5,120 nucleotides of DNA from UBA4421 sp028228615. Its GTDB lineage: Bacteria > Pseudomonadota > Gammaproteobacteria > Pseudomonadales > Azotimanducaceae. Shown here one piece after another: positions 1-5,032 of this stretch (the stretch's first letter is position 1; every line of letters begins with the position of its first letter). The notes under the pieces were generated by a model that was not told the origin of the DNA, ran no database searches, and worked only from the letters and a program-made list of their open reading frames with translations. The position numbers and the translations under genes were made by a program. Location: positions 1 to 5,120 of the forward strand of contig JAOJBS010000056.1 of the NCBI GenBank assembly GCA_028228615.1, written 5' to 3'.

Positions 1-422
1 TTGTGGTCGCCATTAACGAAAACGATGAATTAATGCTTATTCGCGAATACGCAGCAGGCTTTCACGAATTCCAACTCACTCTGCCAAAGGGTGCGGTAGA
101 TCAGGGTGAAACGTTAGAAGTTGCAGCGGGTCGTGAATTGGCGGAAGAAATTGGTTTTGCCGCGCGTGAAATTGAATTTGTTAAATGCTTGTCTATCGCG
201 CCAGGGCATATGGGTTATACGATCAATGTTATGTTTGCGCGCGACTTATACGCCAAAGTTTTACCCGGTGATGAGCCTGAGCCTCCAGAAGTGGTGCTTT
301 GGCCATTGTCGCGGCTCGATGAATTATTGGTATCAGATCAATTTAATGAAGCCCGAGCAATTGCTGCGTTAACATTATGTAAGGCTCGCCTTGCAGCGGC
401 CAGTGCGACTCACAAAATTTAA
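1..422 (+). CDS. nudE: ADP compounds hydrolase NudE (Nudix family), 5' truncated by window edge
   Basis: This is the C-terminal part of a Nudix hydrolase. Counting from the first in-frame GTG at 3, residues 30-52 match the full Nudix box G-x5-E-x7-RE-U-x-EE-x-G-U: G30, E36, R44-E45, E48-E49, G51, F52. The two paired glutamates are the expected metal ligands. The stretch EYAAGFHEFQLTLPKG just before the box is typical of NudE, which hydrolyses ADP-ribose, NADH, Ap2A/Ap3A and similar ADP compounds in the cytosol. E. coli NudE is about 186 residues, and 139 are seen here, so roughly 45 N-terminal residues lie upstream of the window. The GTG at 3 is therefore unlikely to be the true start, and the frame is open to the window edge. 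The gene ends 10 bases before cysQ, which suggests co-transcription. NudE rather than a general ADP-ribose pyrophosphatase is inferred from the motif context and the cysQ neighbour. Confidence 0.9.
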   Translation, partial: VVAINENDELMLIREYAAGFHEFQLTLPKGAVDQGETLEVAAGRELAEEIGFAAREIEFVKCLSIAPGHMGYTINVMFARDLYAKVLPGDEPEPPEVVLWPLSRLDELLVSDQFNEARAIAALTLCKARLAAASATHKI

Positions 423-432
423 GAAGATTATT

Positions 433-1272
433 ATGGATGACCAACGTTTAGAAAAAATTACTGGGCAGTTAGTGGACATTGTTGCCGCTGCTGGCTCGGT
501 TATTCTTGAAGTTTACGAAACAAACTTCGATGTGCAGACAAAAAGCGATGAATCGCCGCTTACCGTTGCAGATTTGTCGGCGCACAAGATTATTGAAGCG
601 GGTTTGCAGGAACTCACGCCGGATATCCCAATCATTTCCGAAGAATCTGAGCCGCCCAGTTATGCCGTACGTTCTCAGTGGCAACGTTATTGGCTGGTCG
701 ATCCTTTAGATGGTACTAAGGAATTTGTAAATCGTAACGGTGAGTTTACCGTGAATATCGCCTTGATTGAGGGCGATGCGCCGATATTTGGCGTGGTTGG
801 TGTGCCCTTTCAAGGCAAAATCTATGTCGGCAACGCCCGCAAGGGCCAGGCCTATTTGCTGCACGAAGGGGTTAGGACCGACCTTAAGCCGCAACAACGC
901 GGGGCAGATGAAGCGTCTTTGGTGGTCGTGGCAAGTCGTAATCATGGTGGCGACAGGTTGGAAGCCTACCTGAGTGAGCTGGGTAATCGCTTTTCTGACT
1001 GCACCAGAACGCCAGTGGGCAGTTCGTTGAAGCTTTGTGTGCTGGCTGAGAATAAGGCTGACATATACCCGCGCTTAGGTCTGACCAGCGAATGGGATAT
1101 TGGCGCAGCCCAGGCAGTGCTCGTTGCTGCCGGTGGTGGTGTGTTCACCGAAGACGGCGAACCTTTGCGCTACAACACCAAAGAAAGTTTTTTGAACCCA
1201 GAGTTTTTGGCTGTCGCTGATCGAGAATTCCCCTGGCTTGAGCGCCTGCCAAGCTTTCCAGCCAAGGACTAA
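433..1272 (+). CDS. cysQ: 3'(2'),5'-bisphosphate nucleotidase CysQ
   Basis: This is a 279-residue member of the lithium-sensitive, Mg-dependent inositol monophosphatase-like phosphatase superfamily. Visible signatures are the metal-binding EE at 70-71 (within IISEESE), the DPLDGT motif at 90-95 (D90, D93, T95) and the C-terminal WDIGAAQAVLVAAGG block at 221-235, whose D222 is the third metal-ligand aspartate. CysQ removes the 3'-phosphate from 3'-phosphoadenosine 5'-phosphate (pAp), a by-product of PAPS use in sulfate assimilation. E. coli CysQ is 246 residues; this one is slightly longer, mostly at the C terminus. The frame is open back to an ATG at 391, but that lies inside nudE. The ATG at 433 is preferred because its protein begins as CysQ proteins normally do (helix, then the AAAGSVILEVY block) and it follows the nudE stop by 10 bases. 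The upstream AAGAAG is only a weak Shine-Dalgarno, which fits translation linked to nudE. Confidence 0.93.
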   Translation: MDDQRLEKITGQLVDIVAAAGSVILEVYETNFDVQTKSDESPLTVADLSAHKIIEAGLQELTPDIPIISEESEPPSYAVRSQWQRYWLVDPLDGTKEFVNRNGEFTVNIALIEGDAPIFGVVGVPFQGKIYVGNARKGQAYLLHEGVRTDLKPQQRGADEASLVVVASRNHGGDRLEAYLSELGNRFSDCTRTPVGSSLKLCVLAENKADIYPRLGLTSEWDIGAAQAVLVAAGGGVFTEDGEPLRYNTKESFLNPEFLAVADREFPWLERLPSFPAKD

Positions 1273-1320
1273 GCAAGGGGTTCTGCGAAGGTTTTTTAGG
1301 CGTTAACGAGGCAAAAAGCG

Positions 1321-1449
1321 CTATGAAGGGTTGTGTACGAGGCTGTTCAAGAGATTGCGCAGTTTTGTGCGCAATTGTTTGCGCAATTGTTTGCGCAAGA
1401 GAACGCGGCAAGTGGTTGGTCTCATCCAGCCCGACTGCATACTGTGCAT
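1321..1449 (-). CDS. Possible 42-residue basic, Leu/Arg-periodic small protein downstream of LexA box
   Basis: This is a speculative small ORF, not recognised as any family. It reads ATG at 1449 to TAG at 1323-1321, with in-frame ATGs also at 1440 and 1425. Its middle (residues 15-35) has leucine at nearly every fourth position followed by basic residues: LLRKQLRKQLRTKLRNLL. It would be strongly cationic and probably helical. The periodicity comes directly from the 12-bp DNA tandem repeat in the same place, so it could be a by-product. In favour of a gene, a near-consensus LexA box ends about 22 bases upstream of the start in this orientation, the usual arrangement for an SOS gene. A short AGGG lies 3 bases before the ATG, which is closer than ideal. 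No signal peptide or membrane segment is visible. It could be an SOS-induced peptide or only noise; the case is weak. Confidence 0.2.
   Translation of the reverse strand: MHSMQSGWMRPTTCRVLLRKQLRKQLRTKLRNLLNSLVHNPS
1357..1398. repeat. 12-bp tandem repeat, about 3.5 copies
   Basis: Two perfect units of GCGCAATTGTTT (1369-1380 and 1381-1392) are preceded by a diverged copy GCGCAGTTTTGT (1357-1368) and followed by a partial copy GCGCAA (1393-1398). Unit junctions create the palindrome TTGCGCAA, and the flanking copies form an inverted repeat TTGCGC-N8-GCGCAA (1355-1374). A folded transcript or a protein binding to repeated dyads are both possible. Replication slippage is the simplest origin. Confidence 0.85.
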
Positions 1450-1470
1450 TCGCCCTGCCGAGGAAAAAAA

Positions 1471-1490
1471 CACTGTATATAGATACAGTC
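1471..1490. promoter_or_regulatory. LexA-binding site (SOS box)
   Basis: The sequence CACTGTATATAGATACAGTC matches the E. coli SOS-box consensus TACTGTATATATATACAGTA at 17 of 20 positions, including both invariant half-sites CTGT-N8-ACAG. It is a perfect 7-bp inverted repeat (ACTGTAT, 1472-1478; ATACAGT, 1483-1489) with a 4-base centre. Outer 6-bp arms GCCGAG (1457-1462) and CTCGGC (1490-1495) add a further, off-centre dyad. A match this close would be expected to bind LexA tightly. It sits 390 bases upstream of the flavoprotein start and 22 bases upstream of the small minus-strand ORF, so the controlled transcript is uncertain. Confidence 0.8.
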
Positions 1491-1687
1491 TCGGCTGGTG
1501 AGGGTAGCAAGAATACAGAAAAACTCGACAAAATAAACCGCTAAAAAATGAAAATATTGTGAAGAATTTTTTTCCTTTTAATCACAGGGTCTTAGCTCTT
1601 AAAGTTGCGGATTTTTTCAGGAATTTTTGTCGGCCAAATAGGTAGATAGAGATTAGTTTTAGTGACACGCGTAAATATTTTCGAAAA

Positions 1688-1716
1688 TTGTGTTTTAACT
1701 TCATGTTAACTACATT
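1688..1716 (+). promoter_or_regulatory. Weak sigma-70-like promoter candidate with internal dyad
   Basis: TTGTGT (1688-1693) and TACATT (1711-1716) are separated by 17 bases and match the -35 and -10 consensus at 3/6 and 4/6 positions. The spacer contains the inverted repeat TTAAC-TTCAT-GTTAA (1695-1709), which could be an operator for a regulator of the flavoprotein gene. The region is AT-rich, so chance matches are likely. Confidence 0.25.
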
Positions 1717-1821
1717 CATGCTCACGACTTAATTTAGCTGCTAAAGCAATGCTAAAAAGATAGGTAAATGCGCTAATCGCAGCGGCTAGAACCGCAGAAC
1801 AAACAAGCAGAACAGAAAAAT

Positions 1822-1880
1822 AGAAAAACAAAAAGAACCGAAAAAGAAAGAGAAGAAAAAAGAGAAAAAAAGAGAAAACC
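1822..1880 (+). promoter_or_regulatory. U-free, polypurine 5' leader of the flavoprotein gene
   Basis: From 1822 to the start codon at 1881 the plus strand contains no T, and 1840-1878 is 39 consecutive purines made of A-runs (up to A7) broken by single G residues. As RNA this leader would be largely unstructured and could favour ribosome loading, since A-rich leaders are known to act as S1-binding enhancers. The GAG at 1872-1874, 6 bases from the ATG, is the only Shine-Dalgarno-like element. The A-runs could vary in length by slippage. Confidence 0.5.
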
Positions 1881-3059
1881 ATGCAGACAGAACCCAAGAT
1901 AAATATGGCACAGACTTTTTCGAGTAGATCCGAGATCCTCAGCGGCGTGAAAGTAGCGCAGCCAACCGTGGCCGCCCATTCAAGTTGGGCAGAACAAAAC
2001 AGTAGGCTGCATGATGAATCCTTTGCTGCTGTTGTCGCCGCGGGTGTTCCGCGACTATTTTTACCGAAAAGTTTGGGCGGGTTTGAAACTGATCCGGTGA
2101 CCTGTGCGTTGCTTTGCGAGCAATTGGCTGACAGCGATACCGCCGCCGCGTGGCATGTCATGGTTTTTAATGCCGCCAAGTTAATGGCTGCCAAATGGCC
2201 AGCGGAAATGGTCGAATTGCTCTGGGCTGAGAATCCAGATCAGTTGGTTTCTGCCAGTGGTCATACGCCCATGCAGGGCCGCAAAACCACTGATGGGTAC
2301 ATAGTGAGTGGCACTCAGCGTTTTGTCAGCGGCTGCGACCACGCTAGCTGGCTTATGTCGCCCATGCTGGTAGAAGGAGAGATGTATACAGTTGTAGTGC
2401 CTATGAGCCAATGTAAGAAACTGGATAACTGGGACACGCTGGGCATGCGCGGATCTGGCAGTACCGACGTATTGCTGGATGACATCTTTGTACCCGATTT
2501 GCAGGTGGCCCCGCCAGCAACACCAGATACACCCAACAATCTACATTTTCGCGGCCAGTTATATCTTTGCCCTTCGAGAATTGTTTTTGCCACCTATGTA
2601 CCAGTGGTTTTTAGTCTGGCTCGGCGCGCTTTGCAACAAGTGAGCGCCCTGGTGGCGGATAAAACGCCGGGTGGTGCAGCGGGCAAAGTGCGTGATAAGA
2701 ATATTGCTCAAGCACACTATGGTAAAGCGTTAGCAAAATACCGTGCTGCTCGGCTAATGTTTTATGATGCGCTGGAAAACACTTGGGACAAAGCTGGGGC
2801 GGGCAATGAGGCAGATGCGTTAGATCGTGCTGATCTATATTTGGCCGGTACCCATGCGGTGCAGACCTGTGCTGAAGTTGTTAGGCATGTGGCAGATATT
2901 GCGGCAACAGCGATGATCGCCAAAGGTTCAGAACTAGAGCGCATCAGCCGTGACATGGAAACACTGCGGCATCATGGGTTTGTCAATGAATCGCGTTATG
3001 CCAGTGTTGCGCAAGTTCATTGGGGCGCAGAACTCGACTATCCAGCAATGCTCAGATAA
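1881..3059 (+). CDS. Acyl-CoA dehydrogenase-fold flavoprotein, probable group D flavin monooxygenase-like enzyme
   Basis: This 392-residue cytosolic protein has the acyl-CoA dehydrogenase (ACAD) three-domain plan: helical N-terminal part (about 15-115, with GVPRLFLPKSLGGFE at 55-69), a beta middle domain (about 120-210) with GYIVSGTQRFVSGCDHASW at 139-157 and WDTLGMRGSGSTDV at 184-197, and a C-terminal helical bundle (about 235-385). The C terminus ends in ELERISRDMETLRHH (351-365) and lacks the YEGT-type segment that carries the catalytic glutamate of true dehydrogenases. That pattern fits the Acyl-CoA_dh_2-type enzymes HpaH, HsaA and DszC, which use reduced flavin and oxygen to hydroxylate substrates. 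Such enzymes need a flavin reductase, and none is visible here. The start at 1881 is preferred over the ATG at 1905, which has no better ribosome site. Substrate unknown. A dehydratase or dehydrogenase role cannot be excluded. Confidence 0.82.
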   Translation: MQTEPKINMAQTFSSRSEILSGVKVAQPTVAAHSSWAEQNSRLHDESFAAVVAAGVPRLFLPKSLGGFETDPVTCALLCEQLADSDTAAAWHVMVFNAAKLMAAKWPAEMVELLWAENPDQLVSASGHTPMQGRKTTDGYIVSGTQRFVSGCDHASWLMSPMLVEGEMYTVVVPMSQCKKLDNWDTLGMRGSGSTDVLLDDIFVPDLQVAPPATPDTPNNLHFRGQLYLCPSRIVFATYVPVVFSLARRALQQVSALVADKTPGGAAGKVRDKNIAQAHYGKALAKYRAARLMFYDALENTWDKAGAGNEADALDRADLYLAGTHAVQTCAEVVRHVADIAATAMIAKGSELERISRDMETLRHHGFVNESRYASVAQVHWGAELDYPAMLR

Positions 3060-3078
3060 TCCGGCTTTGTTTATAAGA

Positions 3079-3108
3079 GGTTATACAAGCAGCCGTATAA
3101 CCAGTTTT
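3079..3108 (+). terminator. Possible rho-independent terminator after the flavoprotein gene
   Basis: A perfect 8-bp stem, GGTTATAC (3079-3086) and GTATAACC (3095-3102), with an 8-base loop, begins 19 bases after the stop codon. It is followed by AGTTTT and, 12 bases on, by another TTTT. The stem has only three G-C pairs and the U-run is short, so termination may be partial and the next gene may still be reached by read-through. Confidence 0.45.
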
Positions 3109-3120
3109 ATAACTAGTTTT
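3097..3120. repeat. 12-bp tandem duplication
   Basis: ATAACCAGTTTT (3097-3108) is followed directly by ATAACTAGTTTT (3109-3120), with a single base difference. The first copy overlaps the right arm of the hairpin, so the duplication doubled the T-run that follows the stem. Confidence 0.7.
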
Positions 3121-3208
3121 CTGCCCAGTGGTCTAACCCATTTCCGAGCCAACTAGAGTGACAGAGAAGTTTTGTTGGTAGTTTTGCATAAAAGTAGGTA
3201 AGCAAATT

Positions 3209-4237
3209 ATGGCCTCAAGCCCCCCACCCCCGTCATCGGCGACTTCGGATCAACCTGCCCATTACGTTATTTATGGTGCTGGCGGTATTGGCGCAACCAT
3301 TGGCGCGCGCTTACATCGACAAAACTTTAAGGTCACGCTGATCGCCAGAGGCGAGCATGGCCAGATGTTGCAGCAGCGCGGTTTGCATTTCGTAGCACCA
3401 GACTGCGATGAAATACTGCAAATTCCTACCGTACTACATCCGCGAGAAATTGTTTTTGATGCCAGTGTAGTGGTGCTTATGTGCATGAAGTCTCAGCATG
3501 GATTGGCGGCACTAGAAGATTTGTCCCAAGTCGCCCCCGCGCATACACCTATTGTTTGTGTGCAAAACGGGGTGGATAACGAGCGCCAGTCTCTACGTTT
3601 TTTCCCCAATGTTTATGCCAGTGTTGTGATACTTCCTGCGGTATTCCTAGAACCCGGTTTAGTGGTGAGCCATGCAGCAAACAAAGGCGGCATATTAGAT
3701 ACGGGTTGTTATCCTCAAGGCTTGGATTCTTGTGCGGAAAAGATTAATGCAGATCTAGAGTTGGCGGGGTTCAGTGCGCGAGCCGATGCTCAGGTGATGC
3801 GGCAAAAATACGCAAAGCTGCTCGTCAACTTGGCCAACGTTTTACAGGCGGGTTTGCATGACGCGATAGATGCCAGAGACATTTCCCTTGCGCTACGAAG
3901 CGAAGCGTTAGCTTGTTTTGCAGCGGCAGATATTGAGTGCATGGATAAGGACGAGGCTAAGCGTCGGCGCGAAGGCGTCATGCTTGAAACCCACGTTCCT
4001 GGTCACGACCGCTCAGCGGGTTCCTCTTGGCAGAGTATGCAGCGAGGTACCGGCGATATTGAAACTAATTACTTGAACGGCGAAATTGTTTTGCTTGGCC
4101 GCTTACATGACGTGCCAACGCCAGCAAATGAAGCCTGTGTTGTGATGGCTATGCAGATGCTGGCGGAAAATCTAGGCCCCGGTGCATACTCTGCGGATTG
4201 GTTAAGATCCAAAATTGCAGAATTGTCAGTGCACTAA
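3209..4237 (+). CDS. Ketopantoate reductase family (PanE/ApbA-like) NAD(P)-dependent 2-oxoacid reductase
   Basis: This 342-residue soluble protein has a Rossmann N-terminal domain with GAGGIG at 23-28, after a strand (HYVIY) and before a helix, as in NADP-binding ketopantoate reductases. Further family landmarks are MKSQH (93-97; KS at 94-95 aligns with the conserved Lys-Thr), QNGVDNE (119-125), KLLVNLAN (203-210; K203 is the likely catalytic lysine) and the C-terminal block SSWQSMQRGTGDIETNYLNGEIV (272-294) followed by PTPAN (303-307). The family reduces 2-oxo acids to 2-hydroxy acids; PanE itself makes pantoate. No pantothenate gene is nearby and the protein is about 40 residues longer than E. 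coli PanE, partly from a Ser/Pro-rich N-terminal extension (residues 2-16). I infer a paralogue acting with the neighbouring flavoprotein, so no symbol is given. The start at 3209 is supported by AGG at 3196-3198, 10 bases upstream. Confidence 0.85.
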   Translation: MASSPPPPSSATSDQPAHYVIYGAGGIGATIGARLHRQNFKVTLIARGEHGQMLQQRGLHFVAPDCDEILQIPTVLHPREIVFDASVVVLMCMKSQHGLAALEDLSQVAPAHTPIVCVQNGVDNERQSLRFFPNVYASVVILPAVFLEPGLVVSHAANKGGILDTGCYPQGLDSCAEKINADLELAGFSARADAQVMRQKYAKLLVNLANVLQAGLHDAIDARDISLALRSEALACFAAADIECMDKDEAKRRREGVMLETHVPGHDRSAGSSWQSMQRGTGDIETNYLNGEIVLLGRLHDVPTPANEACVVMAMQMLAENLGPGAYSADWLRSKIAELSVH

Positions 4238-4294
4238 ACGGAATACTTTTCGCCGCAAAGCGCACAGAGTTAGAACGCGTCAATATTTGATGGC

Positions 4295-4316
4295 AAGGCA
4301 GCAACAAGGCAGCAAC
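4295..4316. repeat. 11-bp perfect tandem duplication
   Basis: AAGGCAGCAAC occurs twice in direct succession (4295-4305 and 4306-4316) in the gap after the reductase gene. No gene or hairpin is associated with it. It looks like a recent slippage duplication. Confidence 0.8.
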
Positions 4317-4333
4317 AGCGGGCTATCAGAGCG

Positions 4334-4414
4334 TTAATAGAGCATGAATAAAACGGTGATAGAGACTTTGATAGAGACGTTGATAGAGAAGTGATCGAGA
4401 GTTAACAGAGAGTC
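4334..4414. repeat. Degenerate 11-12-bp TGATAGAGA repeat cluster
   Basis: The clearest units are TGATAGAGACTT (4357-4368), TGATAGAGACGT (4369-4380), TGATAGAGAAG (4381-4391), TGATCGAGAGT (4392-4402) and TAACAGAGAGTC (4403-4414). A further related element, TTAATAGAGCA, lies at 4334-4344. The array ends about 16 bases before the next start codon, so it fills the leader of that gene, a position where repeated operators could act. The same GATAGAGA octamer occurs once at 1645-1652 upstream of the flavoprotein gene. Confidence 0.75.
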
Positions 4415-4430
4415 GATAAAGGGGTGACTA

Positions 4431-5009
4431 ATGAGTTTTTATACTAAACGCAGGCTGGCGTTCGCCACTCAAGATCTGCAACAACCTGTGCAAATGCTGC
4501 GCCAGCTTGTGGCGGCCCGTGCGGGTACAACGCTCTGGGGTATATGGCATGGTGTTTTTGGCATGGCATCAAACGAGTTGATGTTGGTCACTGCCCACGA
4601 TGAACAGGAAGATGGTTTAGCGCTGCCAGAAAATGTTCGTGTGGTTGAGGTCTATCAACTCAAAGCCACTGCCCGCCCGACAGACAACTCGCCCCTCAGC
4701 CAGGCTGGAATATACGTTTTTCGAGATTTTGTTCTGGACGGTAAAGACATCGAAGAGGTAGTGGCTTTGTCCAGTGCTGCTTGGCAAACCTTTGAAGTGG
4801 GAGAGCATTATGCAGCTCAGCCTATGGGTCTGTTCGCGCCGCAAACCCCTTCGGCAAACTGTGTGATGCACTTGCTGACATGGTACCCAGATTTTATTTC
4901 GTGGCAGAACTCCCGCGAGTCTGGTCCCGAAGCACTACAACGATTTGCAGCGCGTAGAGCATTAACCTATTCAACCAATGCGGTGGCCACGCGCCTAGAT
5001 TTGTCTTAG
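4431..5009 (+). CDS. Conserved-looking protein, possible NIPSNAP/Dabb-like duplicated ferredoxin-fold domain
   Basis: I do not recognise this 192-residue protein with certainty. It seems to have two similar halves: residues 1-78 (FYTKRRLAF, helix 16-30, TTLWGIWHGVFG at 33-44, strand ELMLVTAH at 49-56) and residues 91-190 (AGIYVFRDF, helix 106-121, QPMGLFA at 130-136, strand CVMHLLTWYPDFISWQNSR at 144-162). Each reads strand, helix, short strand, strand, as in dimeric alpha-beta barrel proteins. The WYPDFISWQNSR ending resembles the aromatic, Trp/Arg-containing segment of NIPSNAP-type proteins. Such small folds often accompany oxidative catabolic genes, where they may bind a hydrophobic intermediate or act as a monooxygenase or isomerase. 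There is no signal peptide or membrane segment. The start is firm: AAGGGG (4419-4424) lies 6 bases before ATG, the best ribosome site in the window. Function unknown. Confidence 0.75.
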   Translation: MSFYTKRRLAFATQDLQQPVQMLRQLVAARAGTTLWGIWHGVFGMASNELMLVTAHDEQEDGLALPENVRVVEVYQLKATARPTDNSPLSQAGIYVFRDFVLDGKDIEEVVALSSAAWQTFEVGEHYAAQPMGLFAPQTPSANCVMHLLTWYPDFISWQNSRESGPEALQRFAARRALTYSTNAVATRLDLS

Positions 5010-5016
5010 CGGCTTA

Positions 5017-5032
5017 AAGTAAGCAATTACTT
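5017..5032. terminator. Small dyad between convergent genes, weak terminator candidate
   Basis: AAGTAA (5017-5022) and TTACTT (5027-5032) form a perfect 6-bp inverted repeat around GCAA. It lies 8 bases after the stop of the plus-strand gene and overlaps the stop codon of the minus-strand gene. The stem is AT-rich and has no U-run, so any termination would be weak. Confidence 0.2.

Larger units (their letters stand above)
1273..1880. other. Long intergenic region with repeat, LexA box and A-rich leader
   Basis: About 600 bases lie between cysQ and the flavoprotein gene with no convincing long gene. Open frames exist on both strands (plus 1323-1544, minus 1145-1531), but their translations are low-complexity or run antisense through cysQ and show no recognisable domain. 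The region divides into an unassigned stretch after cysQ with a T6 run (1292-1297) but no convincing stem before it, the 12-bp tandem repeat, the LexA operator, an AT-rich stretch at about 1530-1740 where a promoter is plausible, and the polypurine leader. A small dyad, GCGG-N6-CCGC, lies at 1782-1795. I see no rho-independent terminator for nudE-cysQ. Confidence 0.7.

Noticed and set aside
1273..1310. T6 run after cysQ as a rho-independent terminator
   Set aside because: No stable stem precedes the T-run. The nearby CGTTAACG palindrome follows it instead.
1357..1398. CRISPR array or replication iterons
   Set aside because: Units are only 12 bp and directly adjacent with no spacers, and no cas or rep gene is present.
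1145..1531. Minus-strand 128-codon ORF spanning the LexA box and the 12-bp repeat
   Set aside because: It starts upstream of the LexA box, runs antisense into cysQ, and has a repetitive, low-complexity sequence with no domain.
1323..1544. Plus-strand 73-codon Cys-rich ORF (VLCAIVCAIVCARER)
   Set aside because: The cysteine periodicity is produced by the 12-bp repeat, there is no good ribosome site, and the LexA dyad lies inside the frame.
1559..1645. 28-codon plus-strand ORF starting with GTG, downstream of the LexA box
   Set aside because: It has no Shine-Dalgarno and no distinctive sequence, and AT-rich DNA yields such frames by chance. It is kept only as a remote alternative SOS target.
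1706..2194. Minus-strand ORF with a very hydrophobic, Phe-rich stretch resembling a membrane protein
   Set aside because: The hydrophobic part is simply the reverse complement of the A/G-rich leader, and the rest is antisense to the flavoprotein gene. No ribosome site or family match is seen.
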